Assembly: GCA_938037005.1 (NCBI GenBank) | Contig: CALHVR010000063.1 | Location: 1-21,090 of the forward strand | From: an uncultured Leptotrichiaceae bacterium | Lineage (GTDB): Bacteria; Fusobacteriota; Fusobacteriia; Fusobacteriales; Leptotrichiaceae | Direction: 5' to 3' | DNA: 21,090 nucleotides | Part shown: piece after piece, positions 8,088 through 15,624 of the stretch | How the letters are laid out: the number at the start of each line of letters is the position of its first letter | Position numbering within the stretch: position 1 is the stretch's first letter | The notes under the pieces: generated by a model | The model's database searches: none | The model's input: the letters and a program-made list of their open reading frames with translations, nothing else | What the model was told of the DNA's origin: nothing | Translations under genes and position numbers: made by a program

Positions 8088-8705
8088 ATGGACTTACAAA
8101 TAAAAACGTTTGTAAACGATAATGTAGCAGCAAGTAATTGTTATGTTTTGTCAAGAGAAAAAGAGTGTTATATAATAGATCCGGGTTCTTATGATATGAG
8201 TGAAGTTATAGAGTATATAAAAGATGAAAAACTAGAGTTGAAAGGGATATTACAAACGCATGGCCATTATGATCATATTTTAGGTATACCAAGTATTATT
8301 GAGTATAAAAATATTCCAGTCTATGTGAGTGAAAATGGATATGATTTTTTATATAATCCTGAATTATCTTTAAGCATTTATGGATATAAGAATTTTGTAA
8401 TTTCAAAAGAGATAGAAGTAAGAAAATTAAAAGAAAATGATGAAATATTTGGATTTAAAATATTAGGAACACCGGGACATAGTAGTGGAGATATTTGTTA
8501 TTATGATGAAGAGTGTGGAATATTATTTTCAGGAGATACGATGTTTAAAGGGACATATGGAAGAGTAGATTTGCCGACAAGTAATAGTGCAGATATGTGG
8601 AAGTCTTTGCAAAAATTAATATCACTTCCAAATACGACTATGGTTTATCCAGGACATGGAGATGTAACAACGATAGGAATTGAAAAAAATCTTTATTCAT
8701 ATTAA
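8088..8705 (+). CDS. Metallo-beta-lactamase-fold hydrolase (glyoxalase II-like)
   Basis: A 205-residue cytosolic hydrolase with a complete binuclear metal site: THGHYDH (H58, H60, D62, H63), H131 in the PGHSSGD stretch, bridging D150 in SGD, and H190 in YPGHGD. The length and spacing match the short bacterial glyoxalase II / YcbL-like group, which hydrolyses thioesters such as S-lactoylglutathione. It lacks the C-terminal helical glutathione-binding domain of true GloB, so the substrate is uncertain. A GAGGA ribosome site precedes the start. No signal peptide is present. The nearest upstream gene is mscS, 13 bases away, and a strong promoter follows it, so it probably ends the mgtE transcript. 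Confidence 0.88.
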   Translation: MDLQIKTFVNDNVAASNCYVLSREKECYIIDPGSYDMSEVIEYIKDEKLELKGILQTHGHYDHILGIPSIIEYKNIPVYVSENGYDFLYNPELSLSIYGYKNFVISKEIEVRKLKENDEIFGFKILGTPGHSSGDICYYDEECGILFSGDTMFKGTYGRVDLPTSNSADMWKSLQKLISLPNTTMVYPGHGDVTTIGIEKNLYSY

Positions 8706-8715
8706 TGAATGTTTT

Positions 8716-8744
8716 TTGAAAAAGAGTGTTATTTATGATATAAT
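8716..8744 (+). promoter_or_regulatory. fru operon promoter
   Basis: TTGAAA (8716-8721), a 17-bp spacer and a perfect TATAAT (8739-8744), followed by an AGGAGG ribosome site just before the fruK start. No operator palindrome was recognised around it. Confidence 0.8.
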
Positions 8745-8769
8745 TTGAAAAATAATTTTAGGAGGAAAT

Positions 8770-9687
8770 ATGATTTATACGTTAACGTTAAATCCTGCTT
8801 TAGATTATGATATGTATTTAAGTGATGATTTAAAAGTAGGTGAGTTAAATTTAGCTAGAGAAGTAAAGTATAGAGCTGGAGGAAAGGGAATAAATGTTTC
8901 TAAAGTTTTGAAAAATTTGGGTATAGAGTCAACGGCATTTGGTTATGTTGCTGGATTTGTTGGAGATTTTATAGTGAAAGATTTGGAAAAAGATGGGATT
9001 AATTCAAAGTTTGTGGAGTTAGAAGGTTGTACAAGAATTAATGCTAAAGTAAACGGAAATGATATTGAAACGGAACTTACAGGAGTTTCACCTACAATTT
9101 CAGAAGAAAATTTGCAAAAATTGATAGAAAAAATGTCTGAATTAAAAGATGGCGATATTTTAGTTTTAGCTGGAAGTATTCCGGGTACAGTGTCAAGTAA
9201 TATTTATAAAAGATTGTCTGAAAACATAAAAGCAAAAGTTGAAATTGTTTTAGATACGAGAGGAAATTTAATTCAAGAAAATATGCACAGAAATTTATTT
9301 ATTAAACCTAATATTCATGAATTAAGAGAAATGTTTGGAGAAAAATTAGAAATAAAAGAAGAAATTGTCAATAAATGTAAATATTTTTTAGATAAAGGAA
9401 TTAAAAATGTAATTTTATCACGTGGAGGAGAGGGAGCTTTATTAGTAAATAAAGACTTTGTATTAGAAGCAAATGTTCCTAAAGGAGAATTAATTAATTC
9501 AATAGGAGCTGGAGATTCAATGGTTGCTGGATTTGTTGCCGGATATGTGAAAGGTATGACATTGGAGGATTCGTTTAAATTAGCGGTAGCAGCAGGAAGT
9601 GCAACGGCATATTCTTATGGATTAGCAGAAAAAGAATTGATTGAAAAACTATATTTAGAAATAAATATATTAAAAGAAAGTTATTAA
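8770..9687 (+). CDS. fruK: 1-phosphofructokinase
   Basis: A 305-residue PfkB-family sugar kinase that phosphorylates fructose 1-phosphate to fructose 1,6-bisphosphate. The N-terminus TLNPALDYD is typical of the FruK/LacC branch. The glycine-rich signature AGGKGINVSKVL lies at about 37-48, and the ATP/catalytic signature GAGDSMVAGF at 246-255 has D249 as the predicted base. FruK rather than tagatose 6-phosphate kinase is favoured by the fructose-specific PTS gene 39 bases downstream. The product feeds directly into the aldolase encoded third in the run. In many bacteria a DeoR-type FruR regulator precedes fruK. None is present here, so regulation is not evident from the sequence. Confidence 0.93.
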   Translation: MIYTLTLNPALDYDMYLSDDLKVGELNLAREVKYRAGGKGINVSKVLKNLGIESTAFGYVAGFVGDFIVKDLEKDGINSKFVELEGCTRINAKVNGNDIETELTGVSPTISEENLQKLIEKMSELKDGDILVLAGSIPGTVSSNIYKRLSENIKAKVEIVLDTRGNLIQENMHRNLFIKPNIHELREMFGEKLEIKEEIVNKCKYFLDKGIKNVILSRGGEGALLVNKDFVLEANVPKGELINSIGAGDSMVAGFVAGYVKGMTLEDSFKLAVAAGSATAYSYGLAEKELIEKLYLEINILKESY

Positions 9688-9726
9688 CTATAGGTGTTGA
9701 TAGAAAAAAAGAAAGGTGATGATTAA

Positions 9727-11634
9727 ATGAAAATCTCAGATTTATTAATTAAAGAAAGAATTAATTTAGATGTTAAATCAACAGAAAAAGAAGATGTAAT
9801 AAGAGAATTAGCAAGATTACATGAAGCAACAGGAGTATTAGAAGACTACGAAGGATATGTTGAGGCATTGTTAGCAAGAGAAGCACAAAGTTCTACAGCA
9901 TTAGAAGAAGGTATTGCTATTCCTCATGCAAAAACTGAATTTGTAAAAATAGCGGCATTAGCAATGGGGAGAAGCACAAAAGGAGTAGATTACGATTCAT
10001 TAGACGGAGAGCCTTCAAAATTATTTTTCATGATAGCGGCACCAGATGGAGCAAATAATGCACATATTGAAACATTAGCAAGATTAACACAATTATTATT
10101 GGACGATGAATTTAAAACAGCGTTAGAAAATGCTACATCACCAGATGAAGTTTTAGATATTATAAATACAAAAGAAGCTGAAAAATTAGAAAGTCAAGAA
10201 GAAAATACAGTGAAATCTGATAATACTGAAAAACCGTTTATAGTTGCTGCTACGGCATGTCCTACAGGTATTGCACATACATACATGGCAGCTGAAGCAT
10301 TGCAAAAAGCGGCAAAAGAAATGGGTGTAGATATTAAAGTTGAAACAAATGGAGCAGATGGAAGAAAAAATATTTTAACAGATGAAGATATAAAAAATGC
10401 AAAAGGTGTTATTTTAGCAATAAATAGAAATATTGAAACAGCTAGATTTAATGGAAAACCGTTAATAAAAGTTGAAGCTAAAGAGGGGATTAACAATGCT
10501 AAAGAGTTAATTCAAAAAGTGTTAGACGGAAAAGCTGAAAACTTTGTAGCCAGTGGACAAACTACTGAAAGTGAAACAAAATCAAATGGAAAAGGTGGAG
10601 CTTATAAACACTTATTAAGTGGAGTTTCTTACATGTTGCCGTTAGTTATAAGTGGTGGAATTTTAATAGCATTAGCATTCTTAGCTGATTCATTAGCTGG
10701 AAATAGTAATGTTGGAGCGGGTTATGGATCGACTTCAGTAATTGCAAAACAATTAATGGAAATAGGTGGTGCAGCATTTAAGTTGTTTGTACCTATTTTA
10801 GGAGGATATATTGCTTACAGTATTGGAGAAAGAGCAGCATTAACAGCAGGATTAGTAGCTGGAGCATTAGCAGTAGCTGGTGGATCAGGGTTCTTAGGAG
10901 CAATGGCTGGAGGATTCGTTGCAGGATATGTAGTTAAATTTTTAGTAAAAGCGTTAAGTGGAATACCTAAATCATTAGCAGGATTAAAAATGATTTTACT
11001 TTATCCAGTTTTATCAGTTTTAATTACAGGATTATTAATGGTTACTATCTTAAATCCAATCGTTAGTGGAATTTATACAGGATTAAATAACTGGCTAATT
11101 TCGTTACAAGGTGGAAGTGCAGTGTTATTTGGATTATTATTAGGTGGAATGATGGCAGTTGACATGGGAGGACCTGTAAATAAAGCAGCATATGTATTTG
11201 GAACAGCTTCATTAACACCGGAAATCATTCAAGCTGGAGGAAGTTTACCAATGGCAGCAGTTATGGCTGGAGGAATGGTTCCGCCATTAGCAATTGCATT
11301 ATCATCAATTTTATTTAAAAATAAATTTACTGAAGATGAGAGAGAAGCAGGACTGACTAACTGGGTAATGGGATTATCGTTTATAACAGAAGGAGCTATA
11401 CCATTTGCGGCATCAGATCCTAAAACTGTAATTCCAGCAAGTATAGTTGGTTCAGCAGTAGCAGGGGCATTATCAATGATGTTTGGAATAAAAATACCTG
11501 CTCCGCATGGTGGGATTTTAGTAATGTTTTTGAGTAATAATTTTATTTTATATTTAATTTCAATTATAATTGGAGCAATAATTTCTGCAATATTGTTAGG
11601 ATTAATGAGAAAAAAAGTTGATGAAGAAAAATAA
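9727..11634 (+). CDS. fruA: Fructose PTS transporter, fused EIIABC
   Basis: A 635-residue membrane protein that imports fructose while phosphorylating it at C1, using phosphate from PEP through HPr. The order is EIIA (about 1-150, phospho-histidine H67 in AIPHAK), an acidic linker, EIIB (about 168-270, phospho-cysteine C178 in TACPTGIAHT) and EIIC (about 295-630, multiple membrane segments, with GGPVNKAAY and ITEGAIPFAASDP typical of fructose EIIC). All three phosphotransfer modules are intact, and the length fits the fused FruA of Gram-positives and fusobacteria. An AAAGGTGATGA ribosome region precedes the start. General PTS proteins (HPr, EI) are not in the window. Use of a related hexose such as mannose by this EII cannot be excluded. 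Confidence 0.95.
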   Translation: MKISDLLIKERINLDVKSTEKEDVIRELARLHEATGVLEDYEGYVEALLAREAQSSTALEEGIAIPHAKTEFVKIAALAMGRSTKGVDYDSLDGEPSKLFFMIAAPDGANNAHIETLARLTQLLLDDEFKTALENATSPDEVLDIINTKEAEKLESQEENTVKSDNTEKPFIVAATACPTGIAHTYMAAEALQKAAKEMGVDIKVETNGADGRKNILTDEDIKNAKGVILAINRNIETARFNGKPLIKVEAKEGINNAKELIQKVLDGKAENFVASGQTTESETKSNGKGGAYKHLLSGVSYMLPLVISGGILIALAFLADSLAGNSNVGAGYGSTSVIAKQLMEIGGAAFKLFVPILGGYIAYSIGERAALTAGLVAGALAVAGGSGFLGAMAGGFVAGYVVKFLVKALSGIPKSLAGLKMILLYPVLSVLITGLLMVTILNPIVSGIYTGLNNWLISLQGGSAVLFGLLLGGMMAVDMGGPVNKAAYVFGTASLTPEIIQAGGSLPMAAVMAGGMVPPLAIALSSILFKNKFTEDEREAGLTNWVMGLSFITEGAIPFAASDPKTVIPASIVGSAVAGALSMMFGIKIPAPHGGILVMFLSNNFILYLISIIIGAIISAILLGLMRKKVDEEK

Positions 11635-11659
11635 AAAATGTTGATTTTTATTTAAAAAT

Positions 11660-11688
11660 TTGATAGTATAAATATGTAAATGTAAAAT
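11660..11688 (+). promoter_or_regulatory. Candidate promoter of the aldolase gene
   Basis: TTGATA (11660-11665), a 17-bp spacer and TAAAAT (11683-11688), five of six consensus bases each. An overlapping alternative uses TATAAA at 11667-11672. No convincing terminator separates fruA from the aldolase, so fba may be read both from here and from the fru promoter. Confidence 0.5.
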
Positions 11689-11717
11689 TAATTTATATAG
11701 ATTTTAAGGAGGACCTA

Positions 11718-12704
11718 ATGAAATATAATTTTAAAGATTTAGGATTAAGTAACACAAAAGAAATGTTTGCTAAAGCAAATAAAGAAGGATATTCAGTTCC
11801 TGCATTCAATTTTAATAATTTAGAGCAATTACAAGCTATTATTGAAGCAGCAGTAGAAACTGGATCACCAGTAATTTTACAAGTATCAACAGGAGCTAGA
11901 AGCTATATAGGGAAAGAAATGTTACCTTGGGTGGCTAAAGCTGCAACTGCATATGTAGAAGCTTCAGGATCAGATATTCCAGTAGCTTTGCACTTGGATC
12001 ATGGTCCAAACTATGCTGAAGCAAGAGACTGTATCGAATATGGATTCTCATCAGTAATGTATGACGGATCTCATCACCCTTATGATGAAAACGTTGCAGA
12101 AGCAAAACAAGTTGCTGATTTTGCACATCAACATGATGTAACAGTTGAAGCAGAATTAGGAGTATTAGCTGGAGTAGAAGATGATGTAGTTGCTGAATCA
12201 CATGTATTTACTCAGCCAGATGAAGTTGAAGAATTTGTTTCAAGAACAGGTGTAGATTCATTAGCTATTGCTATTGGAACTTCACATGGAGCACATAAAT
12301 TTAAACCAGGAACAGACCCTAAATTAAGATTAGATATTTTAGAAGAAATTGAAAGAAGAATTCCAGGATTCCCTATCGTATTACACGGATCTTCAGGAGT
12401 ACCTCAAAAATTTGTAGAAATGATTAAAAAATATGGTGGAGAATTAGCAGATGCAATTGGGATACCAGATTCAGAATTGTTAAAAGCTTCTAAATCAGCA
12501 GTAGCTAAAATTAATGTAGATACTGATGGAAGATTAGCTTTCACAGCTGGAATTAGAGAAGTATTTGCAACTAATCCTAAAGAATTCGATCCAAGAAAAT
12601 ATATAGGACCAGCTAAAAATTACATGAAAGAATATTATAAAGATAAAATTAGAAATGTATTTGGTTCAGAAGGAGCATATAAAAAAGGTTCTGAAAGAAA
12701 ATAG
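11718..12704 (+). CDS. fba: Class II fructose-1,6-bisphosphate aldolase
   Basis: A 328-residue zinc-dependent aldolase that splits fructose 1,6-bisphosphate into glyceraldehyde 3-phosphate and dihydroxyacetone phosphate. The signature HLDHG gives catalytic D94 and zinc ligand H95; the other predicted ligands are H190 (GTSHGAH) and H223 (HGSSGVP). NVDTDGRLAFTAGIRE near 275-290 is a conserved substrate-phosphate/dimer region. Tagatose-bisphosphate aldolase (GatY/AgaY) is a related alternative, but the fru genes just upstream favour fructose bisphosphate. A strong AAGGAGG site (11706-11712) precedes the start. Codon use is strongly biased to A/T-ending codons and AGA, as expected for a highly expressed glycolytic gene in this genome. 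Confidence 0.93.
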   Translation: MKYNFKDLGLSNTKEMFAKANKEGYSVPAFNFNNLEQLQAIIEAAVETGSPVILQVSTGARSYIGKEMLPWVAKAATAYVEASGSDIPVALHLDHGPNYAEARDCIEYGFSSVMYDGSHHPYDENVAEAKQVADFAHQHDVTVEAELGVLAGVEDDVVAESHVFTQPDEVEEFVSRTGVDSLAIAIGTSHGAHKFKPGTDPKLRLDILEEIERRIPGFPIVLHGSSGVPQKFVEMIKKYGGELADAIGIPDSELLKASKSAVAKINVDTDGRLAFTAGIREVFATNPKEFDPRKYIGPAKNYMKEYYKDKIRNVFGSEGAYKKGSERK

Positions 12705-12736
12705 TTTTATTGTGTAAAATATAAAAAGTTAATGGT

Positions 12737-12775
12737 GAAAATAGTATGAATACTTTGTGTATTTATACTATTTTC
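12737..12775 (+). terminator. Long hairpin after fba
   Basis: A near-perfect stem of about 17 bp: 11 perfect pairs (12737-12747 with 12765-12775), one G-T pair and 5 further pairs around the loop TTTGT (12754-12758). The right arm ends in TTTTC, but no T-run follows, so it may act as a bidirectional or stability hairpin. A second, more canonical terminator follows at 12791. Confidence 0.6.
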
Positions 12776-12790
12776 TAAATAATAGTTTCA

Positions 12791-12826
12791 AAGAAGATGA
12801 ATATTTTTTTTTTCATCTTTTTTATT
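12791..12826 (+). terminator. Rho-independent terminator between fba and pyrG
   Basis: AAGATGAA (12794-12801) pairs with TTCATCTT (12812-12819) around a T-rich loop. The stem is extended by weak pairs on the outside and followed by a T-rich tract. Together with the preceding hairpin it should end the fru/fba transcript. Confidence 0.7.
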
Positions 12827-12894
12827 TGTAAAAAATAAAAATAAATATATAGAAAAAATGAAAAAGAAAATAATTATGATAAATAGGAGGAAAA

Positions 12895-14505
12895 ATGAAA
12901 AAAATTGATAGTACAAAATATATTTTTGTAACAGGTGGAGTTGTTTCTTCATTAGGTAAAGGAATAGTTGCTTCATCTCTAGGAAGATTATTAAAAGAAA
13001 GAGGATATAAAGTAACAATACAAAAATTTGATCCATACTTAAATGTAGATCCGGGTACGATGAGTCCGTACCAACATGGAGAAGTTTTTGTAACAGAAGA
13101 TGGAGCTGAAACGGATTTAGATTTGGGACATTATGAAAGATTTATAAATGAAAATTTAACACAATATAATAATTTAACATCTGGAAGAATTATGTCAAGA
13201 ATAATTAGCAAAGAAAGAAGAGGAGATTTTTTGGGTGGAACAGTCCAATTTATTCCGCATGTTACAGATGAAATTAAAAAAAATATAAGATTAGCTGGTG
13301 AACAAACAGATTCAGATATTGTTATTACAGAAATCGGTGGAACTATTGGAGATATTGAGAGCGATCCGTTTATTGAAGCAATAAGACAGTGGAAAAGAGA
13401 AGTTGGAAGAGAAAATATAGCTTATATACATGTAACGTTGTTGCCTTATTTAAAAGCAGCAGGAGAATTGAAAACAAAACCAACACAGCATAGTGTTAAA
13501 ATGCTACAAGGGTTAGGGATTTCGCCAGATGTAATAGTTGTTAGAAGTGAACATCCAGTGTCACAAGATATTAAGAAAAAAATATCAGTATTTTGTGATA
13601 TTGATGAAGAAGCGGTTATTGAATCAACAGATGCTGAAAATTTATATGAAATTCCATTAACAATGGAAAGATTAGGATTGGCAGATGTTGTGTGTAAATA
13701 TTTTGGAATTGAAAATAAAAAACCATCACTTATTGAATGGAATAAAATGGTTGAAAAATTTAAAAATCCTAAAAAAATAATAAAAGTAGCAGTTGTAGGT
13801 AAATATGTTGAATTAAAAGATGCATATATAAGTATAACAGAATCAATAGAACATGCTGGATTTAATTTAGATACAAAAGTTGAAATTGATTATTTAAAAG
13901 CTGGAGAATTTGAAATTGAAAAATTAGGTAATTATGATGGGATTTTAGTTCCGGGTGGATTTGGAGATAGAGGAATTGATGGAAAAATTGAAGCAATAAG
14001 ATATGCAAGAGAAAACAATATTCCGTTCTTTGGAATTTGTCTTGGAATGCAAATGGCTTGTGTTGAATTTGCAAGAAATGTATTAAAATATGAAGAAGCT
14101 ACATCAACAGAATTTGAAAAAGATACAAAATATCCAATTATTAGTTTGATGGAAGAGCAAAAAGGTCTTGAAGATATGGGAGGAACTATGAGATTAGGTT
14201 CTTATCCTTGTATATTAGCTGAGGACAGTTTAGCAGCGAAAGTTTATGGTAAAACAAGTGTAGATGAAAGACATAGACATAGATATGAATTTAATAATAA
14301 TTATAAGGCAGAATTTGAAAAAAATGGAATGGATATAGTGGGATTATCACCAGATGGAAATTATGTTGAAGTTGTAGAAATTAAAAATCACCCATATTTT
14401 GTAGCGTGTCAATACCATCCAGAATTTAAAAGTAGACCTAACAGACCACATCCATTATTTACAGGATGGATAAAAGCATCTATACAAAAAAGAAAAGGTA
14501 AATAG
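12895..14505 (+). CDS. pyrG: CTP synthase
   Basis: A 536-residue enzyme converting UTP to CTP with ATP and glutamine. The N-terminal amidoligase domain (about 1-267) starts with the diagnostic YIFVTGGVVSSLGKG at residues 8-22 (ATP P-loop). The C-terminal class I glutamine amidotransferase domain (about 290-536) has nucleophile C382 in GICLGMQ and the catalytic H508/E510 in YHPEF. All catalytic residues are present and the length is typical. It has its own GGAGG ribosome site, and it is flanked upstream by a double terminator and downstream by the pfkA promoter, so it is probably transcribed alone. A weak TTGTAA (12826-12831) / TATAGA (12848-12853) pair could be its promoter. Confidence 0.97.
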   Translation: MKKIDSTKYIFVTGGVVSSLGKGIVASSLGRLLKERGYKVTIQKFDPYLNVDPGTMSPYQHGEVFVTEDGAETDLDLGHYERFINENLTQYNNLTSGRIMSRIISKERRGDFLGGTVQFIPHVTDEIKKNIRLAGEQTDSDIVITEIGGTIGDIESDPFIEAIRQWKREVGRENIAYIHVTLLPYLKAAGELKTKPTQHSVKMLQGLGISPDVIVVRSEHPVSQDIKKKISVFCDIDEEAVIESTDAENLYEIPLTMERLGLADVVCKYFGIENKKPSLIEWNKMVEKFKNPKKIIKVAVVGKYVELKDAYISITESIEHAGFNLDTKVEIDYLKAGEFEIEKLGNYDGILVPGGFGDRGIDGKIEAIRYARENNIPFFGICLGMQMACVEFARNVLKYEEATSTEFEKDTKYPIISLMEEQKGLEDMGGTMRLGSYPCILAEDSLAAKVYGKTSVDERHRHRYEFNNNYKAEFEKNGMDIVGLSPDGNYVEVVEIKNHPYFVACQYHPEFKSRPNRPHPLFTGWIKASIQKRKGK

Positions 14506-14514
14506 TATTGAGTT

Positions 14515-14548
14515 AAAATTAAGAAACACTAAAATTTAATTTTTTATA
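14515..14548 (+). terminator. Possible weak terminator after pyrG
   Basis: AAAATTAAG (14515-14523) pairs with TTTAATTTT (14535-14543) including one G-T pair, followed by TTATAT. The stem has no G-C pair, so termination would be weak. It may be a chance product of high AT content. Confidence 0.3.
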
Positions 14549-14561
14549 TATATAAAAATAC

Positions 14562-14590
14562 TTGAAAAAAAGTAAAAAAAATGATATTAT
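14562..14590 (+). promoter_or_regulatory. pfkA-pyk promoter
   Basis: TTGAAA (14562-14567), a 17-bp spacer and TATTAT (14585-14590), 36 bases upstream of the pfkA start. It is very similar in form to the fru promoter at 8716. Confidence 0.75.
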
Positions 14591-14625
14591 AGGTTGTTAT
14601 TAAGATACAAAAAAGGAGAAAAGAT

Positions 14626-15591
14626 ATGAAAAAAATTGCAATCCTAACAAGTGGTGGAGATTCGCAAGGAATGAATACAGCAGTAAGGGCTGTCGCTAAA
14701 ACTGCAATGAGTAAAGGTATGGAAGTTTTTGGAATAAAAAGAGGATATAGAGGAATGTTAGAAGATCAAATATTCCAAATGACTCCGTTAGATGTAAGTG
14801 GAATTGCTGATCAAGGAGGAACAATCTTACTATCAGCAAGATTAAAAGAATTTAAAGATCCTGAAGTTAGAGCAAAAGCTGCAGAAAACTTGAAAAAAAG
14901 AGGAATTGAAGGTTTAATAGTAATTGGTGGAGATGGATCATTCCATGGTGCACATTACTTATATGAAGAACATGGAATTAAAACAATTGGTATTCCGGGA
15001 ACTATTGATAATGATATAGCTGGAACTGATTACACAATAGGGTACGACACAGCGTTGAATATTATTTTAGATGCTATTTCAAAATTAAAAGATACAGCAA
15101 CTTCGCATGAAAGAACTTATTTAGTAGAAGTAATGGGAAGAAATTGTGGAGACTTAGCTTTATATTCAGCGATTGCTGGTGGTGCAAATGGTGTTATGAT
15201 TCCAGAAATTGAATCTCCGATTGATGATATAGCAAAAGTTATAAAACAAAGAAGAGAAGAAGGTAAATTATCAGATATTATAATTGTTGCTGAAGGTGTT
15301 GGAAATATTAATAAAATTGAAGAAGAATTAAAAACTAAAGTTGATACAGATATAAGAGTTACGATTTTAGGACACGTTCAAAGAGGAGGAGCACCAACTG
15401 CCTTTGATAGAATTTTAGCAACTAGATTAGGTGTTAAAGCTGTAGAATTATTAGAAAAAGAGCAAGCAGGATTAATGGTAGGAATAGAAAGTGAAAAAGT
15501 TGTTTATCATAATTTATCATATGCTTGGGAAAATTATTCTAAAGCATCTAAAAGAGATGACTATTTGATGGCAAATATGTTATCAATATAA
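14626..15591 (+). CDS. pfkA: ATP-dependent 6-phosphofructokinase
   Basis: A 321-residue glycolytic kinase making fructose 1,6-bisphosphate from fructose 6-phosphate and ATP. ATP-site residues include G11, Y41, R72 and GGDGS (101-105). The catalytic PGTIDND stretch gives D128, the equivalent of E. coli D127. Substrate residues R163, MGR (170-172), E223, R244, H250 and R253 are also present. G103 (GGDG) is consistent with ATP rather than pyrophosphate as donor. The N-terminal loop reads GGDSQGMN instead of the common GGDAPGMN. Compared by eye with E. coli PfkA, two effector-site basic residues differ (R25 to K, K211 to E), so ADP/PEP control may be altered. A GGAG site precedes the start. Pyruvate kinase follows 33 bases later in the same transcript. 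Confidence 0.96.
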   Translation: MKKIAILTSGGDSQGMNTAVRAVAKTAMSKGMEVFGIKRGYRGMLEDQIFQMTPLDVSGIADQGGTILLSARLKEFKDPEVRAKAAENLKKRGIEGLIVIGGDGSFHGAHYLYEEHGIKTIGIPGTIDNDIAGTDYTIGYDTALNIILDAISKLKDTATSHERTYLVEVMGRNCGDLALYSAIAGGANGVMIPEIESPIDDIAKVIKQRREEGKLSDIIIVAEGVGNINKIEEELKTKVDTDIRVTILGHVQRGGAPTAFDRILATRLGVKAVELLEKEQAGLMVGIESEKVVYHNLSYAWENYSKASKRDDYLMANMLSI

Positions 15592-15624
15592 TTATAAAAA
15601 AACCAAAATTAGGAGGAAAATTAA

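Noticed and set aside
11640..11670. Terminator between fruA and fba
   Set aside because: Only a short A/T palindrome (TTTTT-ATTT-AAAAA type) is present with no T-run after it. It is not convincing as a terminator.
12788..13036. Minus-strand 82-codon frame overlapping the pyrG start
   Set aside because: It is very leucine/isoleucine/phenylalanine-rich because it is antisense to A-rich DNA, and it covers the terminator and the pyrG ribosome site.
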